DNA from: Flavobacteriaceae bacterium UBA5534
Lineage (GTDB): Bacteria > Bacteroidota > Bacteroidia > Flavobacteriales > Flavobacteriaceae
DNA: 50,817 nucleotides
Reading direction: 5' to 3'
NCBI GenBank assembly: GCA_002426015.1
Contig: DINS01000032.1
Coordinates: 1-50,817, forward strand
How positions within the stretch are numbered: position 1 is the first letter of the stretch; the number at the start of each line of letters is the position of its first letter. The notes beneath the pieces were generated by a model. That model had not been told where the DNA came from, did no database searches, and was given only the letters and a program-made list of their open reading frames with translations. The translations under genes were made by a program, and so were the position numbers. Below are positions 1-7,113 of this stretch, in pieces.

Positions 1-239
1 TCAACTATTGGCCTGTTGCCTGTCATTGTCGAACCAATCGCTATACCTGCAAAACCAAGTTCTGCTATGGGTGTGTCAATAACACGTTTTGGCCCAAACT
101 CGTCTAACATACCTTTAGAAGCTTTATACGCTCCATTATATTCTGCAACTTCTTCGCCCATTAAATAAATGCTTTCATCTCTGCGCATTTCTTCGCTCAT
201 GGCTTCACATATCGCTTCTCTAAATTGAATTGTCTTCAT
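1..239 (-). CDS. pdhB: Pyruvate dehydrogenase E1 component, beta subunit (5' part only)
   Basis: This is the N-terminal part of a transketolase-like E1-beta subunit that runs off the left edge of the window. The visible 79 residues begin MKTIQFREAICEAMSEEM and continue with a typical E1-beta start: a MGEEVAEYNGAYKASKG segment, then RVIDTPIAELGFAGIAIGSTMTGNRP. With the alpha subunit, E1 decarboxylates a 2-oxo acid and hands the acyl group to the lipoyl E2 in the cytoplasm. Flavobacterial pyruvate dehydrogenase beta matches this opening best, but a branched-chain oxo-acid dehydrogenase beta cannot be excluded from so short a fragment. The gene is transcribed away from etfB. A Bacteroidota -7 box lies about 25 nt upstream of the ATG. 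Confidence 0.85.
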   Translation of the reverse strand, partial: MKTIQFREAICEAMSEEMRRDESIYLMGEEVAEYNGAYKASKGMLDEFGPKRVIDTPIAELGFAGIAIGSTMTGNRPIV

Positions 240-261
240 GTTGTTGTTTTAAATCGAATAG

Positions 262-289
262 CAAAAATAAGAATAAAACAAAAAACAAA
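262..289 (-). promoter_or_regulatory. Candidate pdhB promoter
   Basis: Read on the minus strand, TATTTTTG (269 down to 262) fits the Bacteroidota -7 consensus TAnnTTTG, and TTTG (289-286) could be the -33 element. The spacing is 16 nt, shorter than the usual 19-21, so the -33 assignment is weak. The -7 box ends 22 nt before the ATG. Confidence 0.4.
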
Positions 290-308
290 TTGAAAAGAAT
301 AATTTTAA

Positions 309-332
309 ATTTACTATGCACGCATAGTAAAT
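309..332. promoter_or_regulatory. Perfect 24-bp palindrome, candidate operator between pdhB and etfB
   Basis: Two 11-bp arms, ATTTACTATGC and GCATAGTAAAT, are separated by AC. The palindrome lies 70 bp upstream of the pdhB start and 129 bp upstream of the etfB start, with no T-tract after it, so an operator for a dimeric regulator is likelier than a terminator. Perfect dyads of this type are typical of MarR/TetR-class repressor sites, and the adjacent ETF genes suggest a fatty-acid or amino-acid oxidation regulator. That link is inference. Confidence 0.55.
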
Positions 333-460
333 ATTCAGAATAAAATAATTAACTTCGTAGCCTATTTTAGTTTACCATGCTTTACAGACTGTTTTTTAAT
401 TAAAATTATTAGCATTTACAACTAAAAAAGCTGAAATTATAAACATATAAACTATTCAAA

Positions 461-1207
461 ATGAAAATATTAGTATGTATTAGTCACGTCCCTGATACGA
501 CTTCAAAAATTAATTTTACTGATGGCGATACAAAATTTGACACTAATGGTGTCCAGTTTGTAATTAACCCAAATGATGAATTTGGTTTAACTCGTGCTAT
601 GTGGTTTAAAGAAAAACAAGGTGCAACAGTTGATGTTGTTAATGTTGGAGGTCCAGAAACAGAACCAACACTACGCAAAGCTTTAGCAATTGGTGCAGAT
701 GGTGCAATTAGAGTAAATACGCCTGCTACTGATGGATTTGCTGTAGCAAAACAATTAGCTGATGTGATAAAAAACGGTGGTTATGATTTAGTAATTGCTG
801 GTCGCGAATCTATTGATTATAATGGAGGAATGGTTCCTGGTATGATTGCTGGGCTTATAGATGCTAACTTTGTAAATAATTGTATCAGCCTTGAAGTTGA
901 TGGAACTAATGCAAAAGCCGTTAGAGAAATTGATGGAGGAAAAGAAACAGTTTCAACAACCCTTCCGCTAGTTATTGGAGGCCAAAAAGGTTTAGTTGAA
1001 GAAAGTGACTTACGTATTCCTAATATGAGAGGTATTATGATGGCTCGCCAAAAGCCTCTTACTATAGTTGAACCAAATGGAACAACAACAGAAACTACAA
1101 CTGTTAAGTTTGAAAAGCCTGCGCCTAAAGGTGCTGTAAAATTGGTATCACCAGATAATTTAGATGAATTAGTAAACTTACTTCATAACGAAGTTAAAGT
1201 GATTTAA
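461..1207 (+). CDS. etfB: Electron transfer flavoprotein, beta subunit
   Basis: The 248-residue product is the small subunit of the ETF heterodimer, which takes electrons from acyl-CoA and related dehydrogenases and passes them to the quinone pool through ETF dehydrogenase. It has the expected adenine-nucleotide-binding fold: an MKILVCISHVPDT start, the NVGGPETEPTLRKALAIGAD segment (residues 61-80), and GRESIDYNGGMVPGMIA (from residue 114), which matches the conserved G-x-x-x-I-D segment of beta subunits. Length is normal for the family. etfA follows after 20 nt, so the two genes are surely co-transcribed. No strong Shine-Dalgarno sequence is present, as is normal in this phylum. The palindrome at 309-332 may regulate it. 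Confidence 0.96.
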   Translation: MKILVCISHVPDTTSKINFTDGDTKFDTNGVQFVINPNDEFGLTRAMWFKEKQGATVDVVNVGGPETEPTLRKALAIGADGAIRVNTPATDGFAVAKQLADVIKNGGYDLVIAGRESIDYNGGMVPGMIAGLIDANFVNNCISLEVDGTNAKAVREIDGGKETVSTTLPLVIGGQKGLVEESDLRIPNMRGIMMARQKPLTIVEPNGTTTETTTVKFEKPAPKGAVKLVSPDNLDELVNLLHNEVKVI

Positions 1208-1227
1208 TTAACTTCAAAAAGAAAAAC

Positions 1228-2190
1228 ATGTCAGTTTTAGTATATACAGAATCAGAAAAAGGAAACTTTAAAAAAATAGCATTAGAAGTTGCATCTTATG
1301 CAAAAGCTGTTGCCAACCAAATGGGAACAACTGTAACTGCAATAACTATTAATGCAAATGACACTTCCGAATTAGGAAAACATGGTGTTGACAAAGTATT
1401 AAAAGTGAATAATCCAAAATTAGATACTTTTAATGCCAAGACCTATGCAGACATCATCAAGCAAGCTGCAGAAAAAGAAGGCTCAAAAGTAGTTGTGGTT
1501 AGCTCAAGTGCAGACAGCAAATACCTTGCTCCACTTTTAGCAGTTCAACTACACGCTGGCTATGCTTCTAATGTGGTTGCTGCTCCAACAAGTGCATCAC
1601 CTTTTACTGTGAAGAGAACCGCATTTACAAACAAAGCTTTCAATTTTACAACCATCGATACAGATGTTAAAATCGTAGGTGTATCAAATAACTCTTTCGG
1701 ATTGGTTGAAAACTCTGGAAGTGCATCAGCTGAAGATTTCTCACCTTCAATTTTAGAGAATGGTGTTCATGTAGATTCAGTTGATAAAGCAACCAATAAG
1801 GTATCAATTGCAGATGCCGAAATTGTAGTATCAGCAGGACGTGGACTTAAAGGCCCAGAAAATTGGGGAATGGTTGAAGAGTTAGCATCAGTTCTTGGAG
1901 CTGCAACTGCCTGTTCTAAACCAGTGTCAGATTTAGGATGGAGACCTCATAGCGAGCACGTTGGGCAAACTGGAAAACCGGTAGCTGCAAATTTATACAT
2001 TGCCATAGGAATTTCTGGAGCCATCCAACATTTGGCTGGTATTAATGCTTCAAAAGTAAAAGTAGTGATCAATACCGATCCTGAAGCGCCTTTCTTTAAG
2101 GCTGCCGACTATGGTGTTGTTGGTGACGCATTTGATGTAGTGCCAAGACTCACAGAAAAATTAAAAGAATTTAAAGCTCAAAACGCATAA
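1228..2190 (+). CDS. etfA: Electron transfer flavoprotein, alpha subunit
   Basis: The 320-residue large ETF subunit carries the redox FAD. The C-terminal FAD domain is complete: SAGRG (202-206), SKPVSDLGW (230-238), GQTGK (246-250) and GISGAIQH (261-268), followed by the INTDPEAPFFKAADYGVVGD segment that closes the FAD site. The N-terminal half (1-190) is the variable Rossmann-like domain that packs against EtfB. It is second in the etfBA operon. The products should serve beta-oxidation or branched-chain amino-acid breakdown by feeding the respiratory chain. Nothing is truncated or unusual. A long stem-loop follows the stop codon. Confidence 0.96.
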   Translation: MSVLVYTESEKGNFKKIALEVASYAKAVANQMGTTVTAITINANDTSELGKHGVDKVLKVNNPKLDTFNAKTYADIIKQAAEKEGSKVVVVSSSADSKYLAPLLAVQLHAGYASNVVAAPTSASPFTVKRTAFTNKAFNFTTIDTDVKIVGVSNNSFGLVENSGSASAEDFSPSILENGVHVDSVDKATNKVSIADAEIVVSAGRGLKGPENWGMVEELASVLGAATACSKPVSDLGWRPHSEHVGQTGKPVAANLYIAIGISGAIQHLAGINASKVKVVINTDPEAPFFKAADYGVVGDAFDVVPRLTEKLKEFKAQNA

Positions 2191-2210
2191 ATTTATTAAC
2201 TTGTATCTTC

Positions 2211-2289
2211 AAAGGACTGTTTAAATTAAGCATTAAATTACTTAATCTGCTTTTAGCAGTTGGTAAAGTCCCAATTTAAACAGTTCTTT
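2211..2289 (+). promoter_or_regulatory. Long stem-loop between etfA and the DUF151 gene
   Basis: A 17-nt left arm, AAAGGACTGTTTAAATT (2211-2227), pairs with AATTTAAACAGTTCTTT (2273-2289), with one G.U pair. The 45-nt interior holds a second small hairpin, CTGC-TTTTA-GCAG (2247-2259). The structure ends 14 nt before the ATG at 2304, so it would sit in the leader of that gene or at the 3' end of the etfBA message. It does not match a riboswitch class I recognise. The run ACGTTTTT after it makes a terminator role possible. Confidence 0.55.
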
Positions 2290-2303
2290 ACGTTTTTAAA
2301 ATT

Positions 2304-2912
2304 ATGAGTTTAGTTCGATTAAACATAAAAGGGATTTCGTATAGCCAAACGCAAAATGGAGCGTATGCACTGATACTTAATGAAGTAGATGGCGACCGAA
2401 AACTACCAATAGTCATTGGCGCTTTTGAAGCACAATCTATTGCCATCGCTTTAGAAAAAGAAATCCGTCCTCCTCGACCTCTCACTCATGACCTTTTTAA
2501 AAATTTTGCCGACCGATTTGATATTGTCGTAAAACAAGTTATCATCCATAAGTTGGTCGATGGTGTATTTTATTCAAGTTTGATTTGTGAACGCGATAAA
2601 ATTGAAGAGATCATTGATGCTCGTACAAGCGACGCCATTGCTTTAGCTTTGCGTTTTCAAGCACCAATCTTTACTTATAAAAATATTTTGGATAAAGCTG
2701 GAATCTATTTAAAAGTCAATCCAAAAAAAGAAGACGAACAAGAAGACAGTATCCTTGTGGACGATTTAATTGCTGAAGAGATTGAAGCAAGTGCTCAAGA
2801 AAGCTACAAAGGCAAAACATTGCAAGAACTCAATGAACTTTTAGATGAAGCGGTTGCCAGTGAAGATTATGAAAAAGCAGCCAAAATAAGAGACGAAATT
2901 TCCAAACGATAA
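2304..2912 (+). CDS. Bifunctional nuclease family protein (DUF151) with C-terminal UvrB/UvrC motif
   Basis: Residues 1-130 are a DUF151/BFN domain: MSLVRLNIKGISYSQTQNGAYALIL, then the conserved LPIVIGAFEAQSIAIALE and the TSDAIALALRFQAPIFT segment. Characterised relatives have RNase and DNase activity, but the role in Bacteroidota is not established. The last 35 residues (TLQELNELLDEAVASEDYEKAAKIRDEI) form a UVR motif, a helical hairpin used for protein contacts in UvrB, UvrC and Clp adaptors. An acidic linker (about 140-165) joins the two. This domain pair is usual in Bacteroidota. The following transporter gene begins 12 nt after the stop, suggesting one transcript. Confidence 0.88.
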   Translation: MSLVRLNIKGISYSQTQNGAYALILNEVDGDRKLPIVIGAFEAQSIAIALEKEIRPPRPLTHDLFKNFADRFDIVVKQVIIHKLVDGVFYSSLICERDKIEEIIDARTSDAIALALRFQAPIFTYKNILDKAGIYLKVNPKKEDEQEDSILVDDLIAEEIEASAQESYKGKTLQELNELLDEAVASEDYEKAAKIRDEISKR

Positions 2913-2924
2913 ACTTATCATTCT

Positions 2925-4637
2925 ATGAAGCATTTCTTTTTAGCTATTACAGCTATTTTTTTTGGAATTAACACAACTGCTTTAGCACAATCCATTGAAA
3001 AGACATGGCAATTTGAAGCCATTCAAAACGAAGCAGGAGTCCATCTTTATAACATCAATGCTTCTGATACTTTAGAATTAAAAAATGCCGAATTCAATTA
3101 TTCAGTAGAAGCCATGGACAGTGTTCCGTATTCTGGTGATTATATCTTTCAAAATAATTTATTGGTATTTTATTACGATCAACCCAATGAAGATGTCAAG
3201 CGTTTTAAAATTTCTGAACTTACCGACTCAACACTTGTTTTTACAGAAAAAAATATAAGCTACAGTTTTAAATCTGTAAAAGATGATGCACAAGCAGTCG
3301 CTACAGTAGCAGCAACAAGTAGTATTACGCCAAGTGAAGGCTTTTCTATGAACAGTTTATTACGTGGCGTTCTAGGAATGGTTGTTTTGCTTTTAATTTC
3401 CTTTTTATTGAGCAAAAACCGAAAAGCCATCAATTGGAAAACTGTTGGGTTTGGCCTTGCTGCACAACTACTTTTAGCTATTGGAGTCTTAAAAGTGCCT
3501 TTTATTCAAAAAGTATTTGAAACAGTCGGGAAGATGTTTGTTAAAGTATTAGAGTTTACACAAGCGGGTAGCACCTTTCTACTTGGAGGCATGATGGATA
3601 TTAATAGTTTTGGATTTATCTTTTTGTTTCAAGTTTTACCAACTATTATTTTCTTTTCGGCTTTAACTTCTTTATTGTTTTATTTGGGAGTCATCCAAAA
3701 AGTTGTTGCTGGCATGGCTTGGGTGTTAACAAAGCTTTTGAGAATTTCTGGAGCCGAGAGTTTAAGTGTTGCTGGCAACATCTTTCTTGGACAAACTGAA
3801 GCTCCTTTAATGATTAAGGCTTATCTCGAAAAAATGACCAAATCTGAAATTCTTTTGGTAATGATTGGTGGTATGGCAACCGTTGCAGGAGGCGTTCTTG
3901 CAGCCTATATAGGATTTTTGGGTGGTGAAGATGAAACCCTAAAAATATTCTATGCTAAACACTTATTAACGGCTTCAGTTATGGCAGCTCCAGGTGCCAT
4001 TGTTATTTCTAAAATGCTGTATCCTCAACAGGAAGAAATCAACACCGATATTGAAGTTACACAAGAAAATATAGGCTCAAATATCCTTGATGCTATTGCC
4101 AATGGGACAACTGAAGGCTTAAAATTAGCGGCAAATGTTGGTGCGATGTTGTTAGTTTTTATTGCTTTTATTGCTATGATTAATTATGGTTTTGGAAAGC
4201 TTGGAGGATTCACTGGGCTCAACGCTTTAATCGCAGCAAATACTCCATATTCTGCCTTGTCACTTGAGTTTATTCTTGGTTATATCTTTTCTCCTTTAAT
4301 GTGGTTAATAGGCGTTGCCAAAGAAGATATGGCACTTATGGGACAATTGCTTGGCATCAAATTGGCAGCAAGTGAGTTTGTTGGCTATATACAATTGGCC
4401 GAACTAAAAAATGTAGCCAATGGTGTGCACCTAAAATTTGAGAAGTCAATCATTATGGCAACCTATATGTTATGTGGATTTGCCAATTTCGCTTCAATTG
4501 GAATCCAAATTGGAGGCATCGGATCACTAGCTCCAGGACAACGCAAAACCTTATCTGAATTTGGCATTAAAGCTTTAATTGGTGGAACAATCGCTTCTTT
4601 ATTATCAGCAACTATTGCTGGTATGATAATAGGATAA
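2925..4637 (+). CDS. nupC: Concentrative nucleoside transporter (NupC/CNT family) with N-terminal secreted domain
   Basis: The 570-residue protein begins with a signal peptide (residues 1-22, cleavage after ALAQ). A beta-rich soluble region of about 110 residues resembling a lipocalin-like domain follows, then from about residue 142 a multi-span membrane domain. The latter has CNT features: an internal GGMMDINSFGFIFLFQVLPTIIFF segment and the substrate/cation region GAESLSVAGNIFLGQTEAPLMIKAYL, followed by MIGGMATVAGGVLAAYIG. CNT proteins import nucleosides with Na+ or H+. E. coli NupC is about 400 residues, so the N-terminal 140 are additional and would lie in the periplasm. thyA follows after a terminator, so the two pyrimidine-related genes are neighbours but probably separate units. 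Confidence 0.9.
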   Translation: MKHFFLAITAIFFGINTTALAQSIEKTWQFEAIQNEAGVHLYNINASDTLELKNAEFNYSVEAMDSVPYSGDYIFQNNLLVFYYDQPNEDVKRFKISELTDSTLVFTEKNISYSFKSVKDDAQAVATVAATSSITPSEGFSMNSLLRGVLGMVVLLLISFLLSKNRKAINWKTVGFGLAAQLLLAIGVLKVPFIQKVFETVGKMFVKVLEFTQAGSTFLLGGMMDINSFGFIFLFQVLPTIIFFSALTSLLFYLGVIQKVVAGMAWVLTKLLRISGAESLSVAGNIFLGQTEAPLMIKAYLEKMTKSEILLVMIGGMATVAGGVLAAYIGFLGGEDETLKIFYAKHLLTASVMAAPGAIVISKMLYPQQEEINTDIEVTQENIGSNILDAIANGTTEGLKLAANVGAMLLVFIAFIAMINYGFGKLGGFTGLNALIAANTPYSALSLEFILGYIFSPLMWLIGVAKEDMALMGQLLGIKLAASEFVGYIQLAELKNVANGVHLKFEKSIIMATYMLCGFANFASIGIQIGGIGSLAPGQRKTLSEFGIKALIGGTIASLLSATIAGMIIG

Positions 4638-4660
4638 AAATCGTTAATAACTTTTAATAT

Positions 4661-4698
4661 AAAAAAAGGGTTGCTCAATAAATGTTCAACCCTTTTTT
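4661..4698 (+). terminator. Intrinsic terminator after nupC
   Basis: GGGTTG (4668-4673) pairs with CAACCC (4687-4692), flanked by an A-run and a six-base T-run that extend the stem. It ends the nupC transcript. It also shows that an upstream in-frame ATG at 4682 lies inside the stem and is not the thyA start. Confidence 0.8.
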
Positions 4699-4729
4699 CT
4701 ACTTTTATTTTTTAGAAAATGACATTGAA

Positions 4730-5554
4730 ATGAAACAATATCACGACCTTGTAAAACACGTTTTAGAACACGGCAACCAAAAAGGTGACCGAACAGGCAC
4801 AGGAACAAAAAGTGTATTTGGCTACCAAATGCGCTTTGATTTGAGCGAAGGCTTCCCTATGGTGACCACCAAAAAACTCCATTTAAAGTCTATTGTATAT
4901 GAATTGCTTTGGTTCTTAAAAGGTGACACAAACATCAATTATCTCACCGAAAATGGGGTTCGTATCTGGAACGAATGGGCTGACGAAAATGGTGATTTGG
5001 GACCTGTATATGGCCACCAGTGGCGCAACTGGAACAATGATGAAATCGACCAGATAAAAGACATCGTTGAGACCTTAAAAACCAATCCTAACAGTCGTCG
5101 TATGTTGGTATCAGCTTGGAATCCTTCTGTATTGCCAGATACTTCAAAATCGTTTTCCGAAAATGTTGCCAATGGCAAAGCAGCCTTACCTCCTTGCCAT
5201 GCTTTTTTTCAATTTTATGTAGCAGAAGGCAAATTGTCCTGTCAGTTGTACCAACGAAGTGCAGACATCTTTTTAGGTGTTCCTTTTAATATTGCATCGT
5301 ATGCTTTATTTACCATGATGATGGCTCAAGTTTGCGGATTCGAGGCTGGAGAGTTCATCCATACATTTGGCGATGCCCATATCTACAACAATCATTTTGA
5401 GCAATTGGAACTCCAATTATCTCGTGACCCAAGACCTTTACCTAAAATGATCTTGAATCCTGAAGTAAAAGATATTTTCGATTTTAAATTTGAAGATTTC
5501 ACGTTGGTTGATTATAACCCACATCCTCATATTAAAGGCATTGTTGCTGTATAA
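4730..5554 (+). CDS. thyA: Thymidylate synthase
   Basis: The 274-residue product makes dTMP from dUMP using methylene-tetrahydrofolate, releasing dihydrofolate. All family marks are present: DRTGTGT (20-26, folate and phosphate site), the RR pair at 123-124, the catalytic cysteine in LPPCHAFFQF (C156), QRSADIFLGVPFNIASYA, and FGDAHIYNNH near the C terminus. The ATG at 4730 gives the canonical MKQYHDLVKHVLEHG start. An in-frame ATG at 4682 would add 16 odd residues encoded by the preceding terminator, so I reject it. The dihydrofolate reductase needed to recycle its product lies 0.65 kb downstream on the same strand. Confidence 0.98.
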   Translation: MKQYHDLVKHVLEHGNQKGDRTGTGTKSVFGYQMRFDLSEGFPMVTTKKLHLKSIVYELLWFLKGDTNINYLTENGVRIWNEWADENGDLGPVYGHQWRNWNNDEIDQIKDIVETLKTNPNSRRMLVSAWNPSVLPDTSKSFSENVANGKAALPPCHAFFQFYVAEGKLSCQLYQRSADIFLGVPFNIASYALFTMMMAQVCGFEAGEFIHTFGDAHIYNNHFEQLELQLSRDPRPLPKMILNPEVKDIFDFKFEDFTLVDYNPHPHIKGIVAV

Positions 5555-5589
5555 AAAAAGAGCTTTCTAAAAAATAGAAAGCTCTTTTT
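5555..5589. terminator. Bidirectional terminator between thyA and the CBM48 gene
   Basis: AAAAAGAGCTTTCTA (5555-5569) and TAGAAAGCTCTTTTT (5575-5589) form a perfect 15-bp stem with a five-base loop, with A- and T-runs on both sides. It lies between two convergent genes and can serve both. Confidence 0.9.
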
Positions 5590-5609
5590 AAGTTAGTATA
5601 AGTCTTAAA

Positions 5610-5906
5610 TTATACGTGTAAAATACAATTTTCAGAACCTAATCCGTTTGCTACGTATGAATCTGCTTGCTCATCGTTAGTGTAAGTTCCATCAATAACA
5701 TATCTAAATTCGTAAGAATTGTCTTTTTCCAAATCTACAGTACCTCTAAAGTTTCCGTTTTTGAATTTTTTAAGCTCTACTGCTTTTTTCTCGTTCCAGT
5801 CGTTAAAAGTACCAACTACTTTAACTTTTTTAGCATCTTCTGCAGGGACAGAAAAAGTTACTTTACAAACTGGTTTACTTTTTAAATATTGTTTTGTAAT
5901 TGCCAT
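5610..5906 (-). CDS. Small isoamylase early-set / AMPK glycogen-binding (CBM48) domain protein
   Basis: The 98-residue protein is almost wholly one E-set domain: KVTFSVPAEDAKKVKVVGTFNDWNEKKAVELKKFKNGNFRGTVDL followed by YEFRYVIDGTYTNDEQADSY. The GTFNDWN segment and the FRYVIDG strand are typical of glycogen-binding modules of AMP-activated kinase and branching enzymes. No catalytic domain or signal peptide is attached, so it is a free-standing cytoplasmic module, perhaps binding glycogen or a partner enzyme. Such orphan proteins are common in flavobacteria and their function is unknown. It stands alone on the minus strand, converging on thyA, and has its own promoter. Confidence 0.85.
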   Translation of the reverse strand: MAITKQYLKSKPVCKVTFSVPAEDAKKVKVVGTFNDWNEKKAVELKKFKNGNFRGTVDLEKDNSYEFRYVIDGTYTNDEQADSYVANGLGSENCILHV

Positions 5907-5929
5907 AATTCAATGTTTTTAATTTTTTG

Positions 5930-5959
5930 CAAATTTATAAAAGAATCTTACTTTTCAAC
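5930..5959 (-). promoter_or_regulatory. Promoter of the CBM48 gene
   Basis: On the minus strand, TAAATTTG (5937-5930) is an exact TAnnTTTG -7 box and GTTG (5959-5956) lies 18 nt upstream as a one-mismatch -33 element. The -7 box ends 23 nt before the ATG. Confidence 0.55.
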
Positions 5960-6204
5960 AGTTTAATTAGCTTTAATTCAAAGAATTATCAATTTGTCAA
6001 TATAAGCCTTTAAATTATTTGAACTTGTGAAAAAATCAATGTTAACATTGTCGAATTATCAGTTTTTCATTTGTTTCTTAATAGCTGATTTTCAAGCTTT
6101 TTACACTAAAACGTTTTCGTATTAATCCGTCTATTTTAAACAAATATTTCCCTCTAAAGATGTCATCAAAAAAACTTAACTTTACACAATAATTAGCACA
6201 AGAT

Positions 6205-7113
6205 ATGTTTGGAAAAAAGAAGGACGTTCCTCAAATAGATAAAGAACAATTAGAGCTCATCAAAAATGCTCAACATCGCATTAAACAGAAAAAGCGCTTA
6301 TATGCTCACTTCGTCCTGTTTTTGATTGGTGCCGTTTTTTTAATTATTCTCAATATTGCCATTGGAGTTGGTGAAGGCGTTACCTTTTTTGGAAAAGACT
6401 GGTTTGTATTCGCCATTTTGGCCTGGTTATTTCTATTTATTTATCATTTATTTAATGTGTTTGTCACTCATAAATTTATGGGAAAAGATTGGGAGCAACA
6501 ACAACTCGATAAACTCGTAGCAAAACAAAAAGAACGCATTGCACAACTCGAAAAAACTGTTGTCAAAGAACAACCAATAATGACCAAAACACCTCCTGTA
6601 GAGGAAAAAAAAACTAAAATAAGTACTGGATTGACCCTTATTGTAGCTGCTGGCGAAAATGATGCCATTGGTAAAGACAATCAATTGATTTGGCATTTGA
6701 GCGACGATTTAAAACGCTTCAAAACCTTAACATCAGGCCATTGCATCATAATGGGTCGTAAAACCTTTGAAAGTTTTCCAAAACCCTTACCAAACAGAAA
6801 ACATATCGTTATCACTAGGCAAAATGACTATAAAGTCCCCGAAGGTGTCATTGTAGTAAATACTCTTGAAGACGCTTTGGACGCCTCAAGACACGACCAA
6901 CAACCTTTTGTTATTGGAGGAGGCGAAATATACGCTCAAGCCATAAAATACGCTCACAAAATTGAGCTTACACGTGTACATGAGAGTTTTGATGCAGATA
7001 CTTTTTTTCCGAAAGTTGATAGTAATATTTGGAAGGAAACTTCTAAAATAGTGCATCCGAAAGATGATGAGCATGCCTATTCGTTTTCGTTTATAACTTA
7101 TGAAAGAAAATGA
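6205..7113 (+). CDS. folA: 2TM-domain / dihydrofolate reductase fusion
   Basis: The 302-residue protein has two parts in one uninterrupted frame. Residues 1-95 are a '2TM' module: a basic N terminus, two membrane spans (about 33-54 and 66-88) and the FMGKDWEQQQL end typical of small 2TM proteins. A helical linker (96-140) leads into a complete dihydrofolate reductase (143-302): TLIVAAGENDAIGKDNQLIWHLSDDL, with D168 aligned to the catalytic acid of E. coli DHFR, then IIMGRKTFES and the VIGGGEIY cofactor loop. It reduces dihydrofolate to tetrahydrofolate, here apparently at the inner membrane. An internal ATG at 6580 could give a soluble form. Its stop overlaps the next gene's start (ATGA). Confidence 0.9.
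   Translation: MFGKKKDVPQIDKEQLELIKNAQHRIKQKKRLYAHFVLFLIGAVFLIILNIAIGVGEGVTFFGKDWFVFAILAWLFLFIYHLFNVFVTHKFMGKDWEQQQLDKLVAKQKERIAQLEKTVVKEQPIMTKTPPVEEKKTKISTGLTLIVAAGENDAIGKDNQLIWHLSDDLKRFKTLTSGHCIIMGRKTFESFPKPLPNRKHIVITRQNDYKVPEGVIVVNTLEDALDASRHDQQPFVIGGGEIYAQAIKYAHKIELTRVHESFDADTFFPKVDSNIWKETSKIVHPKDDEHAYSFSFITYERK

Noticed and set aside
4682..4729. Upstream thyA start at 4682
   Set aside because: It lies within the nupC terminator stem and adds a Phe/Tyr-rich leader absent from ThyA proteins.
6376..6384. A third copy of the GGCGTTACC repeat end
   Set aside because: It lies inside the 2TM coding sequence, lacks GGTCGTG and CTAACGC at the expected distances, and is a chance match.
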